From: Armigeres subalbatus
Lineage: Eukaryota > Arthropoda > Insecta > Diptera > Culicidae
Reading direction: 5' to 3'
Length of the DNA stretch: 64,000 nt
NCBI RefSeq assembly: GCF_024139115.2
Contig: NC_085140.1
Span: 416,652,283-416,716,282 of the forward strand
The stretch's first letter is position 1, and each line of letters starts with the position of its first letter. The translations under genes and the position numbers were made by a program. This document shows positions 23,005 to 35,190 of the stretch, in pieces. Under the pieces are notes generated by a model. It did no database searches. It was not told where the DNA came from and worked only from the letters and a program-made list of their open reading frames with translations.

Positions 23005-23010
23005 AATAAA
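23005..23010 (+). promoter_or_regulatory. polyadenylation signal AATAAA, zinc-finger gene copy C
   Basis: Same position and context as in copy A. Confidence 0.7.
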
Positions 23011-23554
23011 TAATACAGTATTGCTTTAATAATGAAAGCCATTTTTAATGGATAGACTTCCTAGGAATCGACTTTTTTTTTCTGGAATGCTAGTTGATAA
23101 AAGTATTCAACTATTAGGTACGCTCTTGCTGGTGTTTGCGATTAGTTTTAGAGTTAGAAATCGTGTTCTGCTTGGATCTTCCCTACGCTATGCACATCGT
23201 TTTCTTGTGCCCATGGTAATACTTTCGAGAACAATTTTCGTCGGATTTATTGTCAGACATCCTTGTTACACGCCCGGACCAAGTTGTCGGATTTAAAAAT
23301 TATTTAGAATAAATTTCTATTACCTACAAATTACTACTTCAGCTTCTGCTGACGACCGTCCAAAATCAGGATTATGTACGGTAAGGCAGCATGAAACCTG
23401 AACCGTACTTGCGTGCAAGATTTGAAATATGTTCATGTCTGACCACACCGTTGGACGTGCCGTGTCTGACATCTAACAGACGTCAGTGTCAGAAACATCA
23501 GGCGTTCAGAAAATCGACTCTTTTCGTTCGTGAGGTTTGCTGTTTTCCTTCAGT

Positions 23555-23848
23555 AGACCAATGCAAGATCTTGACTTAACCTCACTTATTTGACAGTTCA
23601 CAGAGCTTGTTTACAGGGTGTTAGAATTAAAATAGATCAGCCGGAAATAAAAATCCGTAATTTTCGCTCAAAATCATTTTGATCCGAATATTCTAGTGAT
23701 ATGCTTTAATTCCTACCATAAATCAATCACGAAAGACATCAATATTCTTAATTAATTACAAAGCAGTTTTTCCGGAAGCTGCTCCAGAGACTAAGTCCAT
23801 GTAAACAAGCTCTGTGAACTGTCAACCTACGTCATCTTGCACTGGTCT
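23555..23848. mobile_element. 294-bp MITE with long terminal inverted repeats
   Basis: Present in copy C and absent from copy A (3012-3022 reads straight through, ttcagttgcc). Ends are AGACCAATGCAAGATCTTGAC and the complement of GTCATCTTGCACTGGTCT. A further perfect inverted pair GACAGTTCACAGAGCTTGTT lies just inside. It inserted directly after the initiator-like TTCAGT. No coding capacity. Confidence 0.8.
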
Positions 23849-25128
23849 GTTGCCTTCTGTTAATCGTTTGCGCTGTGTGTGTTTTTCTTGATGTCTGTTA
23901 CTCACCTGCTCTAAGTAGTGAAGCACCGTCCTGCGTGACCATAGTGGCCCGTCTGCTGCTTCCGAAGGAGCGACGTGTTGGAGAAGAGAAGAAATAAAAG
24001 TGGTCTCTTGTGTCTAGATAAGCTAGAAGAAGAAACCTTCAGCCAACATCGGAGGCAGTATCGGAATTTTGTGTTCCTAGTCGTGGGAGCTTGTGGGGAT
24101 CTAAAGTTTAGTGAAGGTTTCTGTGAAAAATTGTTCCCCGAACATCTGGTTCTCGAAGGGCTACCATTGTTTTACCCATCGCGGCCACGAAAGTGTGCGG
24201 AAACGGGGTGGACTTGCGCTGGTGTACTTCTGGAGCTATGTTTGTGACAGGAAAATCATATCAATAAAGAGGAAGACGTCGACATTGTTAAAGGAAAAAA
24301 AATCAATCATCTAAAGAAACTTTTCCGAGAGGAAAAGGAAAATTGCCAAGAAAAACGTAGATTTAATTCTGATTTATTTCGATTGGTACGAGAACAAGAA
24401 GAAATAAAATAAATATAAATTCGCATTATTCGTGATCTAATGGTGGTTTTTCGGAAGCAAAAGATAATGGAGTAAGATTTTATCGCAAACTTGCTGCGAA
24501 ACAAAGTGCCAGTCAGCAGAAGTTCTTTTTTAAGAAGTTGAAAGCCGAATAAGTTTCCCGTTCCTACGGTACAGGTCGTACTCAGGTGTTGTAAAATTTG
24601 CACATTGCTTGTCGGTTTTGTCATTGTCTGTGACCGCTAAAAGAAGAGCCAAGTGTAAAACAAAATAATTACGGTTTATGTAAGCATTTTTCATGTGAAG
24701 GGAAAGTTTATCAAAGCCATTTCAGAATCCGCATCCGACCGAAAGTGGTTGCGGTAGTGTTTAAAAAAATAACAGCTTCTTAGCTGAAGAAGTTCAATGT
24801 TCTGTAATAGTGTCCATCATCGTCATCAGTATCTCGTGAATAGTGCGGTGTTTCTTCGTCGGCAGTCTCCTGACTCTGCGCTTCGGCGAAGCAGTAAATC
24901 TAATTAGACGACAAGATTGGGGGCTCTTTTCGATTGTTAAATAGATACAACTTGTGGTCATTAACCAGCGAACAAGAAGCCACAAGAACGAGTGCAAACA
25001 GAAGAAGATCATTCTTGGAGAAGACACGCACACAAGTCCAACAAAAATACTGCGAGGGCTTCGGAACACCGCACGGTCATCACCAGGCGGCACCACCATC
25101 AGCACCGGTGGATTTCTTAACAGAACAG
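23849..25128 (+). other. Duplicate of the possible 5'-UTR exon ending at a splice donor
   Basis: Matches 3018-4294 almost base for base, including the final CAG|GTAAAT donor (intron from 25129). Copy A and copy C differ by scattered substitutions and single-base indels that break short reading frames, which argues that the segment is untranslated. Confidence 0.25.
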
Positions 25129-25652
25129 GTAAATTGCTTTGCTGTTTGCTTCCTTTTGCATTGAACTTCGCCGTATTGAGGTTCTATATTTTTCTTTAAC
25201 GAATTTGGCAAATTACTTAATTGGAAACGACATGATTTGAATGTTTTGATAATCGTATGCATATCTAGGCCATTTCTAAAATTATAGTACAGTTGGATTT
25301 TAATTCCCATGACTGAACCGCATGGAGTAGGAACTTATAAATTGCACTGTTTAATCCAGAGGGGCTGATCGTGCCTTTTTGCGGTTTTCGTTTATGCTTT
25401 CGTTTTCAGGTCAGGTCTTTCATTGCATTTGGGATCGCCCAATGAGTATTAAGTTTTGTTGTAAGAAATTCGTTGGTTAGTCAGTAGGTTCGACACTACA
25501 TAATCACAGTAGAGGAAATCAATTTACATTTACTCATTTTTACTAATGCAGTAGTATACTATGTACCATTATATGCATAATGCTCCATGTAGATAGGAAA
25601 TGCAAGATTGCTAACCAAAGATTTAAACCCATATTTTAAATATCGTGAGTTT

Positions 25653-25900
25653 TTATACTCTACTAGCACATCGCCAAAAATTGATTTATTTTCTGATTAG
25701 TTTTCGACTTATGCAGAAATTTCTGTTTAATTTGTATGGGAGCCCCCCTTTCCAAAGGGGGAGGGGTCTCGAACCATCTTAAGAGTCCTCCCCGGCCCAA
25801 AAAATCTCTGTATACAAATTTTCACGCCGATCGGTTAAGTAGTTTCGTAGTCTATAAGGTTCAGACAGACAGAATTTCATTTTTATGTATATAGATTTTG
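25653..25900. repeat. Second copy of the TACTAGCA...TATATAGATTTT repeat
   Basis: Counterpart of 4846-5098 within the segmental duplication. The GATCCGACAACTTCGTTTCG stretch near the start is deleted here. Confidence 0.4.
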
Positions 25901-26530
25901 TAGTTTGTGATTCAGCGTCAAGACTTTTTAGCAAAACAATCTTTCAATAAGTATATAAATAAGTATAAAGCCAAGCATGATTTTCATACATTTTCATCAT
26001 GTTTGAGAATTGAAATCTCGATTCGTAGCGATTCGATTTGGATAAAACTTTATTAGGCACCTGTTTAAATTGTATACATCTCTATTGATTTTGACCCTTG
26101 TATCTGGAAATAATTATAAAGACACCACCATAGAGTAGAAATTTATGTTAAATAAGGCGGGGGCTTATGAAATTAATTATTCACTACCCAAAACCTCAGA
26201 TTGGCGGCCACCGGAGATGTTCCGGATTTTCCAAGGGTGTGTGTGTGTGTTTCCATTTTATCTCACACTGTCCGGCAGTGTTTTTATGGAAGAAACATGT
26301 CTATGGGAAAGTGGGGCAAGATCGCCATATGGGGCAAGACAGCCAACGTTGATTGTGACTAAAGTGAGCATTATTATTCACATTATTATTACGAGGGATG
26401 GTTAACATTAATGTAAAAGGGGTATACAACTGAAAAACGCAATTTGACAACCTCACTTGTTCTTAAAATTTTGATTTTCAAGAGGTTCAGTTGAAATTCG
26501 TATTTTCTTATAATTTTGTAGTTATGTACA

Positions 26531-28594
26531 GCCCTCCCCTCGGATATGTGATCTTGCCGCGATGGGTGGGCTTACGCCATTAGTACTGTTATGGCAACCA
26601 AAGACATATCCTGTCGTGGTGGTATCACATGTTGACTATTTTTGTTCAATGCCGCGTCACAATTTGGCATTGACGCACTGATTTTACGGATGTGCATGTG
26701 ATCCAACGGACATCATCGTGTCTTGGAGCCTGGAATAGTAATGCAGTGAGGTGGGCTTCTTTCCTCAGTAATAATGAAGTGAGATCTCCTTCTTTTTTGC
26801 ATTACTTTTCTGATGTGTTCCCTGAAGATGATGAGTCGTAGCTACGCTTAAATCTAGCTAGATAGGTATATATAGAGAAATTGTAATCTACTTTATCGAC
26901 ATTAATAGGAAATTGACATTAAAAGGATTCACTGAGTAGAAGTTTTTTCAAAACTAGGAGCGTGGCGCTTCTTTTATTTTGTTATGTCCAAATTAAAGAG
27001 CCATAATATAAAATACCACACTTGGCAACTATGGTCTTCAAACAATCTAATAATGGCTTCATTCTCGATAAATTTTATTAACAGATAGGGAATAGGCGTG
27101 ATGAAGCTTTATTTTGCCACCGAAAAGTGAATCATATAGCTGACCACGACTTAGATAATAATAGTTATTTTACTTGTAAGGATTTAAGACGATTAGATAC
27201 GGTAGGGCGAATTTCATTATCTTCGCTCTTCGCGATGCTCTTTCAAACTTTAAAACTAGGTTTTCCATCTATGCAGAAACGACCCTGGGAGATTAGTATT
27301 AAACAAATAAAATGAAGGAACATAATCTACAATGAGTATAGACTTAAACTAAATTACGTAGAATACAAAAAAAAACTAAGAAAGACAATGTGATAGGTAA
27401 ATTAAACAAGATAAAACAAATGACATCTTACGAAATACTTGACAAAATAAGAAGAAAACTTACTGTTTGACTATTAAAACTTGTAATACCAGACATCACT
27501 GCAATTGGTAGAAGACATAAAGATAGGCACAATTCTCCGAACTACTTCTTTAACCGCATCAAAATATGTGAGAGAATGTATGTATGTTATTGTGACTGTG
27601 TGTATATATCATCATCTGAAGAGTGTGTTCAATCTGTAAATCACACTATGAAGAACTGAATGTGTAATACGCTCATCAAGCTAGTTATCATTAATTAATT
27701 GTGTTTTCAAATATATTTGGATCTGCTTCAAGAACAATAGCATGAAATTTGATTTAGGAAATGAGTGGAAAATTATGCTGAAGTGTTTTGGGTGATGACT
27801 GAGAAGTGCAATAAATAATGTACAAATAAATAATGTACAAATTGATGAATCGATGTATAGATGGTGTATGCAGTCATGGATCTACATTAAGTGAATTAAC
27901 TCATCATTAAACACACGACTGCAATATATGTTCAACAAAATAGTAAACAGAGACTTATATGCTTATTAAGGAATGACGTGAATTTGGAAATGTTGTACGG
28001 AATTTTGACCAAGGATGGTTCCGAAGATTTAGTAATTTGATTTTGACCGTTTGGTGATTTTTCGGTGACCCGTTTCTGGGGATGGTTATGATAGTTATGT
28101 TATAGTTATGATAGATAGTTATGATAGTGAAGGAAAGTTGAAGAGTTGTGAAAGTTAAGAAAGAACGATACGGTGATAGTGACCGCAATATTGTTGGTGA
28201 TTACGATGACTGTGCCAAGATTTACGTAGTGATAGTAGGTGAATAGGATGAATGATTTCATTTCTTATACTGAGTGAAGTGACTGAGGTGATTGACACAC
28301 TGACACTACTCAGAAAAACTTATATTTTTTAAAGGTAAAAGAGAAGAAAAGAGTGATGTTGATGTTAGTGATAGTAGTTTGACAATACTAAGTGCTTATA
28401 ATGATGGGGGTGGGCTGTTAAACAAATCCTTGTTTTCATCAATACGGCCCACAACAGTGACCACATGAGCAACATCGCTTAGGAACGTTTGTGGGGTGAT
28501 GAAAAACGGGAGGCTCATAGAAGCCAATATGGGCGGGGTACAGTGTAGATTAATAGCAAGGGACAGCTGCCATTGTAACCACCACAAAAAAAAA
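26531..28594 (+). mobile_element. 2.06-kb retroposed unit with poly(A), no coding capacity
   Basis: Absent from copy A (10364-10371 reads through tttgtagttacataattt). Flanked by perfect 15-bp duplications ttgtagttatgtaca (26516-26530 and 28595-28609) and ending in A9, so it arrived by LINE-type reverse transcription. No reading frame resembles an RT or any known protein. The first 250 bp are GC-richer (GCCCTCCCCTCGG...). The rest is AT-rich with TGATAGTTATGATAG words near 28085-28130. It could be a non-autonomous LINE, a long 3' end of an unknown LINE, or a retroposed transcript. Confidence 0.75.
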
Positions 28595-28845
28595 TTGTAG
28601 TTATGTACATAATTTAAGGTTTGATGCCAAATTATTTATTTTTTCAGCACAAATTGATATTTACAAAGGCTTTTATATAACTATAATAGTCTATCATACA
28701 TTAATAATTTGAGGAGATTAACAGTATTTATGATCGATAGGATACACATCTTTGGAAATACGTCGACTCAGAGCAGCATTGTCAACTATATTAGAAACAA
28801 GGTCATCTCCAAGTTTAAGAGTCGCCTAACCCTTTAATGCATTTC

Positions 28846-29140
28846 TTCTTCTTCTTCTTCATTGGCATTACATCCCCACACTGGGACATCGCCGCCCCGC
28901 AGCTTAGTGTTCATCATTAAGCACTTCCACAGTTATTAACTGTGAGGTTTCTAAGCCAAGATACCATTTTTGCATTTGTATATCATGAGGCTAACACGAT
29001 GATACTTTTATGCCCAGAGAAGTCGAGGCAATTTCCATTCCGAAAATTGTCTAGACCGGCACCGGGAATCGAACCCAGCCACCCTCAGCATGGTCTTGCT
29101 TTGTAGCCGCGCATCTTACCGCACGGCTAAGGAGGGCCCC
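28846..29140 (-). mobile_element. tRNA-derived SINE, full length
   Basis: Perfect 11-bp duplications taatgcatttc (28835-28845 and 29141-29151). The empty site is in copy A near 10590. CTT-rich plus-strand start equals the AAG tail in sense. Confidence 0.88.
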
Positions 29141-29674
29141 TAATGCATTTCAAAAATCTTAAAAATAATTTCTGTCTGAATCAAAGATGATTATTAAACA
29201 ACGGATATGGTTTTAATTGTAAAAATAAGCTTTAGGCAAATTCAGATATTGTCGTAGCGCCAGAGGTCAACAAATCAAGATGGAATACGACATTTTCATG
29301 CGAAACATCATTTGAATATAATCTCTAGAAGTGCAAGGAATGTGTCACTCGTTCTGAATAAATTCAGCACACTTTTAATATAATTTTTGGTCCTCGCTTG
29401 TCTTGTCCCGAGGGGGTGCCATGTCGCCCCATATGATAAATATAGGCATCATAAAAACACCTTTTTTAAAACCAGTTCATAAGATACTCAAACGTCATTA
29501 ATCAATGTTTATATTTATACTTATGTCAAAGGCAGGTCATCATAAAGGTGTTTCATGGAGAAATCAGCAGAATTCGAAGGAGTTTCACTATTCTACAAAG
29601 ATTACCGCTTAGGGTGACCATCTTGCCCCACTTCCCCCTACATCTATTTATTGATATTCTATATGCATAGATGG

Positions 29675-29958
29675 GGGCCCTCCTTAGCCGTGTGGTAAAA
29701 CGGCTACAAAGCAAGACCATGCTGAGGGTGGCTGGGTTCGATTCCCGGTGCCGGTCTAGGCAATTTTCGGATTGGAAATTGTCTCGACGTCCATCGGAAT
29801 AAAAGTATCATCGTGTTAGCCTCATGATATATGAATGCAAAAATGGTAACTTGGCTTAGAAACCTCGCAGTTAATAACTGTGGAAGTGCTTAGTGAATAC
29901 TAAGCGGCGAGGCGGCTCTGTACCAGTGTGAGGATGTAATTCCAATAAGAAGAAGAAG
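29675..29958 (+). mobile_element. tRNA-derived SINE, full length, plus orientation
   Basis: Begins GGGCCCTCCTTAGCCGTGTGG, has the B-box GGTTCGATTCCCGG and ends AATAAGAAGAAGAAG. 14-bp duplications with one mismatch (atatgcatagatgg/atatgcatatatgg) flank it. Confidence 0.85.
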
Positions 29959-30842
29959 ATATGCATATATGGAAACATGTTTAGGCCTGGATATAGAAGG
30001 TGATAGCCATTGGCGTAACTAGCCCCGAAGCCTAGTGTGGGCTAAAGCCCCTTCATCTGTTTTCTTTATTTTGAGCGTCTTTTCAAAAATTCTCAAACAT
30101 TTTACCACCTCATTAAGTTATCTTAGTGGTAATGTGATACATCCGGTACAAGCATCATCGTATGTTTACCTGCCAATGATTGCTAAAACAACTCAAATTA
30201 TTGGCGTATGGCTATTGCATCTAAGTTTTGTAGCGTTCAGCTTTGTCCCGCACACTCAAAGGACAATATGTGATGGATCGCCGTTTGGTTCCCACCGAGG
30301 CAGTGAACATAGTTGCGTACATATTTCTATAAATATTATATCTACCTCAAATGAAAAAAAAATACTGCAACATTCATCCAGGTATTCCGACAGGAATTCT
30401 CCAAGGATTCCGATGAGAACCCTTTAGTGATTTCGAAGGGAATATTCCAAAGTTCCGACGGGAATCTCCAGAAATTTCGACGGGAATACGGGATTCTGAA
30501 GGCAGTCCACCAGGGATTCCAACAGAAATAATCCAGGGAGTACGAAGGTAATGTTCCAGGGACTTCATTCATATCCTCCCGGGATGTCGACGGGGACGTT
30601 CCAGTGAACCCTACGGGAATATTTCATGGATTCCAATGAGAAACTTCTAGAGAGAGATTCCGAACGGAATCCTCTAGGAATCCCGACGGGAATATTCCAG
30701 GAACTCCGAAGGGAATGTTCCAGGAGTTCCAACAGGATTGTTCTGATAAGAAAATTATTTTGAGCTTTTTAGTGGAATGTTTTCACCTGTCATAAGACGA
30801 GTTTGAACAATCCCATTGAATTCCACCACTTAATTGTATCCT

Positions 30843-30888
30843 GACAGATACGTATTTCGACCTCAACAGTAAGGCCGTCTTCAGTGTC
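30843..30888 (-). ncRNA. Hammerhead-ribozyme-like motif (left arm)
   Basis: Minus strand: GACA / CTGAAGA / C / GGCC-loop-GGTC / GAAA / TACGTATC / TGTC, with both flanking stems complementary. Same extra C as in the other copies. Confidence 0.4.
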
Positions 30889-30929
30889 TTGTACTTGACT
30901 CGACTTTCGTCGAGTCGAGTCAAGTACAA

Positions 30930-30975
30930 GACACTGAAGACGGCCTTACTGTTGAGGTCGAAATACGTATCTGTC
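30930..30975 (+). ncRNA. Hammerhead-ribozyme-like motif (right arm)
   Basis: Plus-strand mirror of 30843-30888: GACA at 30930-30933, CTGAAGA at 30934-30940, GAAA at 30960-30963, closing TGTC at 30972-30975. Confidence 0.4.
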
Positions 30976-32362
30976 AGGATACAATTAAGTGGTGGAATTC
31001 AATGGGATTGTTCAAACTCGTCTTATGACAGGTGAGGATTGTTCTATAAATTTCGTAAGCAATGATCCAGGGATGTAGAAGCAAATCGTCGAAGTATGCC
31101 GAAGCAATCCGTCAAAGTATCCCGAAGCAAATCGTCGAGGGACTCCGAATCAATCCTCCAGGGATTTCGTAAAGAATCCTCCAGTGATTCCAAATGGAAT
31201 CCTCTAAAGATGTTGATGCAAATCGTTGAGGGATTCCAAAGCAAATCATCGGAGGATTTCGAAATAAATTGTCGGATGACTCCGAAGCAGCTCGTCGTGG
31301 GATTCTGAAGTAAGTCGTCGAGCGAGTCCGAACTAAATCTTCGAGGAATTCCGAAGCAAACCATCGATGTATTCTGAAACAAATCGTCGAATGATTCCGA
31401 AGCAATTCATTGAGGGATTCCGAACGTCGAATAACTCCGAAATAAATATTCAAGGGATTCCGAACTCCGAAGCAAACCGTCGAAGTATTCTGAAAAAAAA
31501 AAACTTCAAGGAATTCCGAAACAAATCTCCGAATGATTCCAAAACAAATCTTTGAACGACTCCGCAGGAATTCCGAAGAAAATCAACGCGAGATTCTGAA
31601 GCAAATCCTCCATTGATTATGAAGGGTATCCCCCACAGATTCCCAAGGGTATCCCTCAGCGACACCAAAAGGAATCCAGTGTGAATTCTTCTGGATTCCG
31701 GTTGGAATACTTCGATGATTCTGAAAGGAATTCTTCAGAGATTCCAATGTGAATTCTTCTCGGATTCTGATGAGAATCGTTCTCGCTGATGGGAATTGTG
31801 GAGATTATCATGCAGCTAGGCAAGCGGAAGTCTGTTGATAAACTGTCACTCCAGTACGTGATGGTTGACTACAACATGTCTTTGACTGCTGGCGATGTAC
31901 CACGATTGCTTTGATTGATATTTTGATGGCTCTCCGTTGTTGTTCATATCAAGCTTACTTTGATGCGTACAAATCAAATATTCGGCTGATTTATTAGGAG
32001 CTGAAATGTGTATTTTTGGATTTACTGATCGAATTGCATCAACCGAAACCTATATAAAAGTTCATTTAATCATCATACAATGTTCTGTGAAATTGTTCTG
32101 TTGCATACCAACTGCCGTTTTTGAAATTCTGAGGTCAATCGAGCAATCAGAACCAATTTCCAGATCGAATGAGTGACGGAGGTGTATTTTCCTATATATT
32201 TTGGATGAAATCCCCATACAAACTTCAAATCAAATGCGCCAGCTTATGCAAAAAGCGATTGAGCTAAAATTTTCAGAGATTGATTTTCTCACCCAAAGAC
32301 ACAATCCTGGGGGGTGCCCCGTGGAATTAGACAACTTTTTGTTTCCTGGGCCAGTCTAAATT

Positions 32363-32450
32363 GAACACTAAGCTGCGAGGCGGCTCTGTCCCAGTGTGGG
32401 GATATAACGCCAATAAGAAGAAGAAAAAGAAGAAGAAGAAGAAGAAAAAG
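32363..32450 (+). mobile_element. SINE 3'-end fragment with long AAG tail
   Basis: GAACACTAAGCTGCGAGG...CCAGTGTGGGGATATAACGCC followed by (AAG)n with interruptions. 5'-truncated member of the SINE family at 29675-29958. Confidence 0.75.
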
Positions 32451-34430
32451 TTCGATTGTTTGATAATTGTGTTCGAAGTTTGATAATATTCATCGTATAC
32501 TGTAAAATGTTCCAAGTTGTGTTACAATTGGCAAAAATAATGCCATTAATTAGGAGGAAATCCGCAATAGATTTTTAATCCAGAACCGCTGCTACATATT
32601 TAGCTAATTTTAAAGCCCAAAATGTAATATAGCATATGAGGTCGAATAATACTAGCACTTTGAGTAGAATTTTCAACAACGGCGACTGGCAGAAGCTGCA
32701 GCCCCCGAAGGCACACTTTATTGGATCAGCAAAATTTATTACCTATACCGGAGCAAACTCGAGTCTCTCGCCCCCGCAATACAAACACCGTCTGCACGGG
32801 AGGACCAAGACCGGTGGTGGTTTCGATCATGTTCCAATCGATTGCACATCTGGTTCGACACCATATACCCGCCTTTGAGTGAGCCATTTCAGACTCCGAA
32901 AACCAGTCGAAATGAAGTCCAAATACAAACGCACGCAATAACATTGCAACGAGTGGAATTTGTAATTGGTTGGTTGCACCCTGCCTCATGTGGGAATAGT
33001 TTCTTGAATTCTCATCATCATCATATCTTCATCGCCGATCGACATCTTCAGGCGATTATCGGAAGGTTACGCGACTGGGGCCCACTAAAAGTCACATCGA
33101 ACGTGTAACCTCCATATCAGCTGAGTTCAATGTCTCCCCTTGCAACCTTTCTTATGACGATCCGAGAAATTTACGATCTTGATTGTCCGCCCCATGGAAA
33201 GCGTTTGCTGCCTTACGCAGAAAAAGGAGAAAAACACTCTCTCAATATGGACACGAGTGGACAGCTGGCATAAATCTTACGTCCGAATGGATGACAAAAT
33301 AAGACATCGGAACGTGTGCTTACGACGACGACGGCGGCGACGACAACGTGTATATGACCAGAGCGCATTGAATCGTTGTTGTCATTGTCGACGTCGCCGT
33401 TGTAAAGGTCCTTAGATGGACTTAATAGCAGAAACGGGCGCGAGAAAGACCCGTGTGTGATTCAATGAACATTGCACAGGCGACCCCATACAGTGGGACG
33501 GATTTAAAAATAATAATTATATTATACAACGTCGTTTTGGGTTTAAAGTTTTAACTTAAAAAAAAAAATGTTTTTTCCAAACTTTGTCCCTCTGTGCATT
33601 GCACATAGCGCAGTTCAGTTACCCTGACTGTTTTTCCTTCGTGTTCGTCCTCCTCGAGGCACTCAAGAGATCGCTTATCAACTACCACCTACACTTCTTT
33701 AGCTTTGGTGCGTTCGAAGCGACCGGCTAATCGTCCGCTGGCTGGTGTTGGCCGACACGGATTACCCGAAAATGCCGTCGCACATTCTTATCTATTTGGA
33801 TTGCGCGTGCTGTTATCGATTTCGCTTTCTTTATTTCGAGGGTTTTGTTGTTTTCGATTAAAGCCCGCCTTGTACCTACCCAAGAAAGTGACATCGAAAG
33901 CGTAGCTTCTTGTGGTTTGGTATGCAACAGTTCCCTCCATCGGGCAGGAATTTTGCGAACCAGTTTTGAACTTGACACCACATAGGACATGGCAGCTAAC
34001 GAATGGACGGAATTAGCATGCTACGGGCGAGAAGTATAGTGGTTTGACATTCAACTCATGTTTTTGCAAGAAAAGCCCAAGTTGTTTTGAATGTCTTGGC
34101 CGGCTGGGAGCTTCTGCTATTAGTTATATCTCAGCGTTGGATTTGCATTTCAAATCATGTAGGACACAGTTCATTCGAATGCTACTGTCGCGCCGTTTGA
34201 GATAGTGAGACATACTAAATCACCCTATCCGATGTGGAACGATTCCAAATTGTTTTTGGACCGAACAGGAGGATGATGTTGTTTGAAATTAATGCTAAAA
34301 ACAGTTTAGGCACAGGACGGGTTTTTGTCTATGAATATCAAATTATGTCGATAAATTAAAGGTTATTCCATCATAAGAATTACATAAATATTTTTTTGCT
34401 TATGTTGAATATATTTATTTATGTTATCCA
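32451..34430. other. Mostly non-repetitive interval, no supported gene
   Basis: No frame resembles a known protein. 32640-33110 is GC-richer than its surroundings. 33320-33410 contains a CGACGACGACGG run. An initiator-like GTTCAGTT (33612) precedes another GC-richer stretch (33640-33970). These could be regulatory or untranslated, but nothing decides it. Confidence 0.3.
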
Positions 34431-34439
34431 ATGTATTAT

Positions 34440-34495
34440 ACAGGTCAACCTCGTTATAAAACAACCTCGATTTAACGTAGCTTGTTATACGGTTT
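34440..34495. mobile_element. Solo pogo/Tigger-like terminal sequence
   Basis: ACAGGTCAACCTCGTTATAA, then AACAACCTCGATTTAACG, matches the general style of pogo-family inverted termini (CAG...CCTCG.TATAACG). No partner end is seen nearby. Confidence 0.35.
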
Positions 34496-34553
34496 TTTAT
34501 TAACAATCGGATAACTAAATTGTTCAAAAAGATCGCTTTATTACAGTCGCGCC

Positions 34554-34678
34554 AACACGATGGTAGTTTATGCCCAGGGAAGTCGAGACAATTTCCAATT
34601 CGAAAATTGACTAGACCGGCACCGAGAATCAAACCCAGCCACCCTCAGCATGGCCTTGCTTTGCAGCCGCGCGTCTTG
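34554..34678 (-). mobile_element. SINE fragment (head region)
   Basis: AACACGATGGTAGTTTATGCC...CACCCTCAGCATGG...CAGCCGCGCGTCTTG, truncated at both ends. Confidence 0.7.
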
Positions 34679-35190
34679 TCGCTTTCATGTCCTTATATAC
34701 ATTGAATCCATTTAAAAAAGATTCCAAGTTATTGAAAACCTGAATCTTTGTCACCTCTATTTGGTCCATTGTCATCCCCGATAGTGGAATCAAATTATAG
34801 TTTCGTTTATATTATTCTCGAAATTTTGAATTTTTAATTTTAACAAATTTCGTAATTTTGACCTTTTGTCCATTCAACCATTTGTCAAAAATTCCATAAA
34901 AACATTGCAACAGGAGTTCTCAAACTGATAACAATCTCGCTCCGCTTTCGATTGTCATATACTACGGTGGGTTGCCAACCCACTTATGAATTTTCCTCAC
35001 TGTGAAAAATTGTGGAAAACTTTTTTTTAGATTTCTGTGATGAATTGTTTTTTAAGTTGACCCAGATTTTATTTTAGTTTTATGAAAATCTTAGACTTCT
35101 TCGCTAATCTCCCCAAAACAAAAAAATACAAGAGGGAAAGTTTATTTGCAAAATCTTGTATTTACATTTTTTGCGGTTCAGGATAATGTG

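Larger units (their letters stand above)
20568..29471 (+). repeat. Segmental duplication, second copy (first copy is 1-15120)
   Basis: Colinear with 1-15120 after removing each copy's private insertions. Homology ends in both at TAGGCATCATAAAAACACC followed by TTTTTTAAAA (15120 and 29471), then diverges completely. The upstream limit of the first copy is outside the window. Confidence 0.85.
30745..31034 (+). mobile_element. Palindromic foldback element with two opposed hammerhead-like cores
   Basis: Target duplications aggattgttct (30734-30744 and 31035-31045). The unit starts GATAAGAAAATTATTTTGAG and then holds a near-perfect palindrome centred at 30909 (about 30783-31035, arms about 120 bp, central loop about 7 nt). 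Each arm has the same hammerhead-like core on opposite strands. It shares both termini with the 140-bp element at 10950-11089. No protein is encoded. A link to Penelope-like retroelement ends is inference from the ribozyme-like core. Confidence 0.75.
30375..31800. repeat. Degenerate short tandem repeat (GATTCCGAAG/GGAATTCC words, ~23-24 bp)
   Basis: Repeating words such as GAAGCAAATCGTCGAAGTATGCC at roughly 23-24 bp spacing, strongly diverged, in two blocks (30375-30733 and 31046-31800). A palindromic foldback element splits them. Minus-strand reading frames over this block (FASESLDDLLRNP-like) are products of the repeat and not genes. Confidence 0.65.

Noticed and set aside
31044..31668. Minus-strand frames with repeated FASESLDDLLRNP-type peptides
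   Set aside because: Products of the degenerate 23-24 bp tandem repeat.
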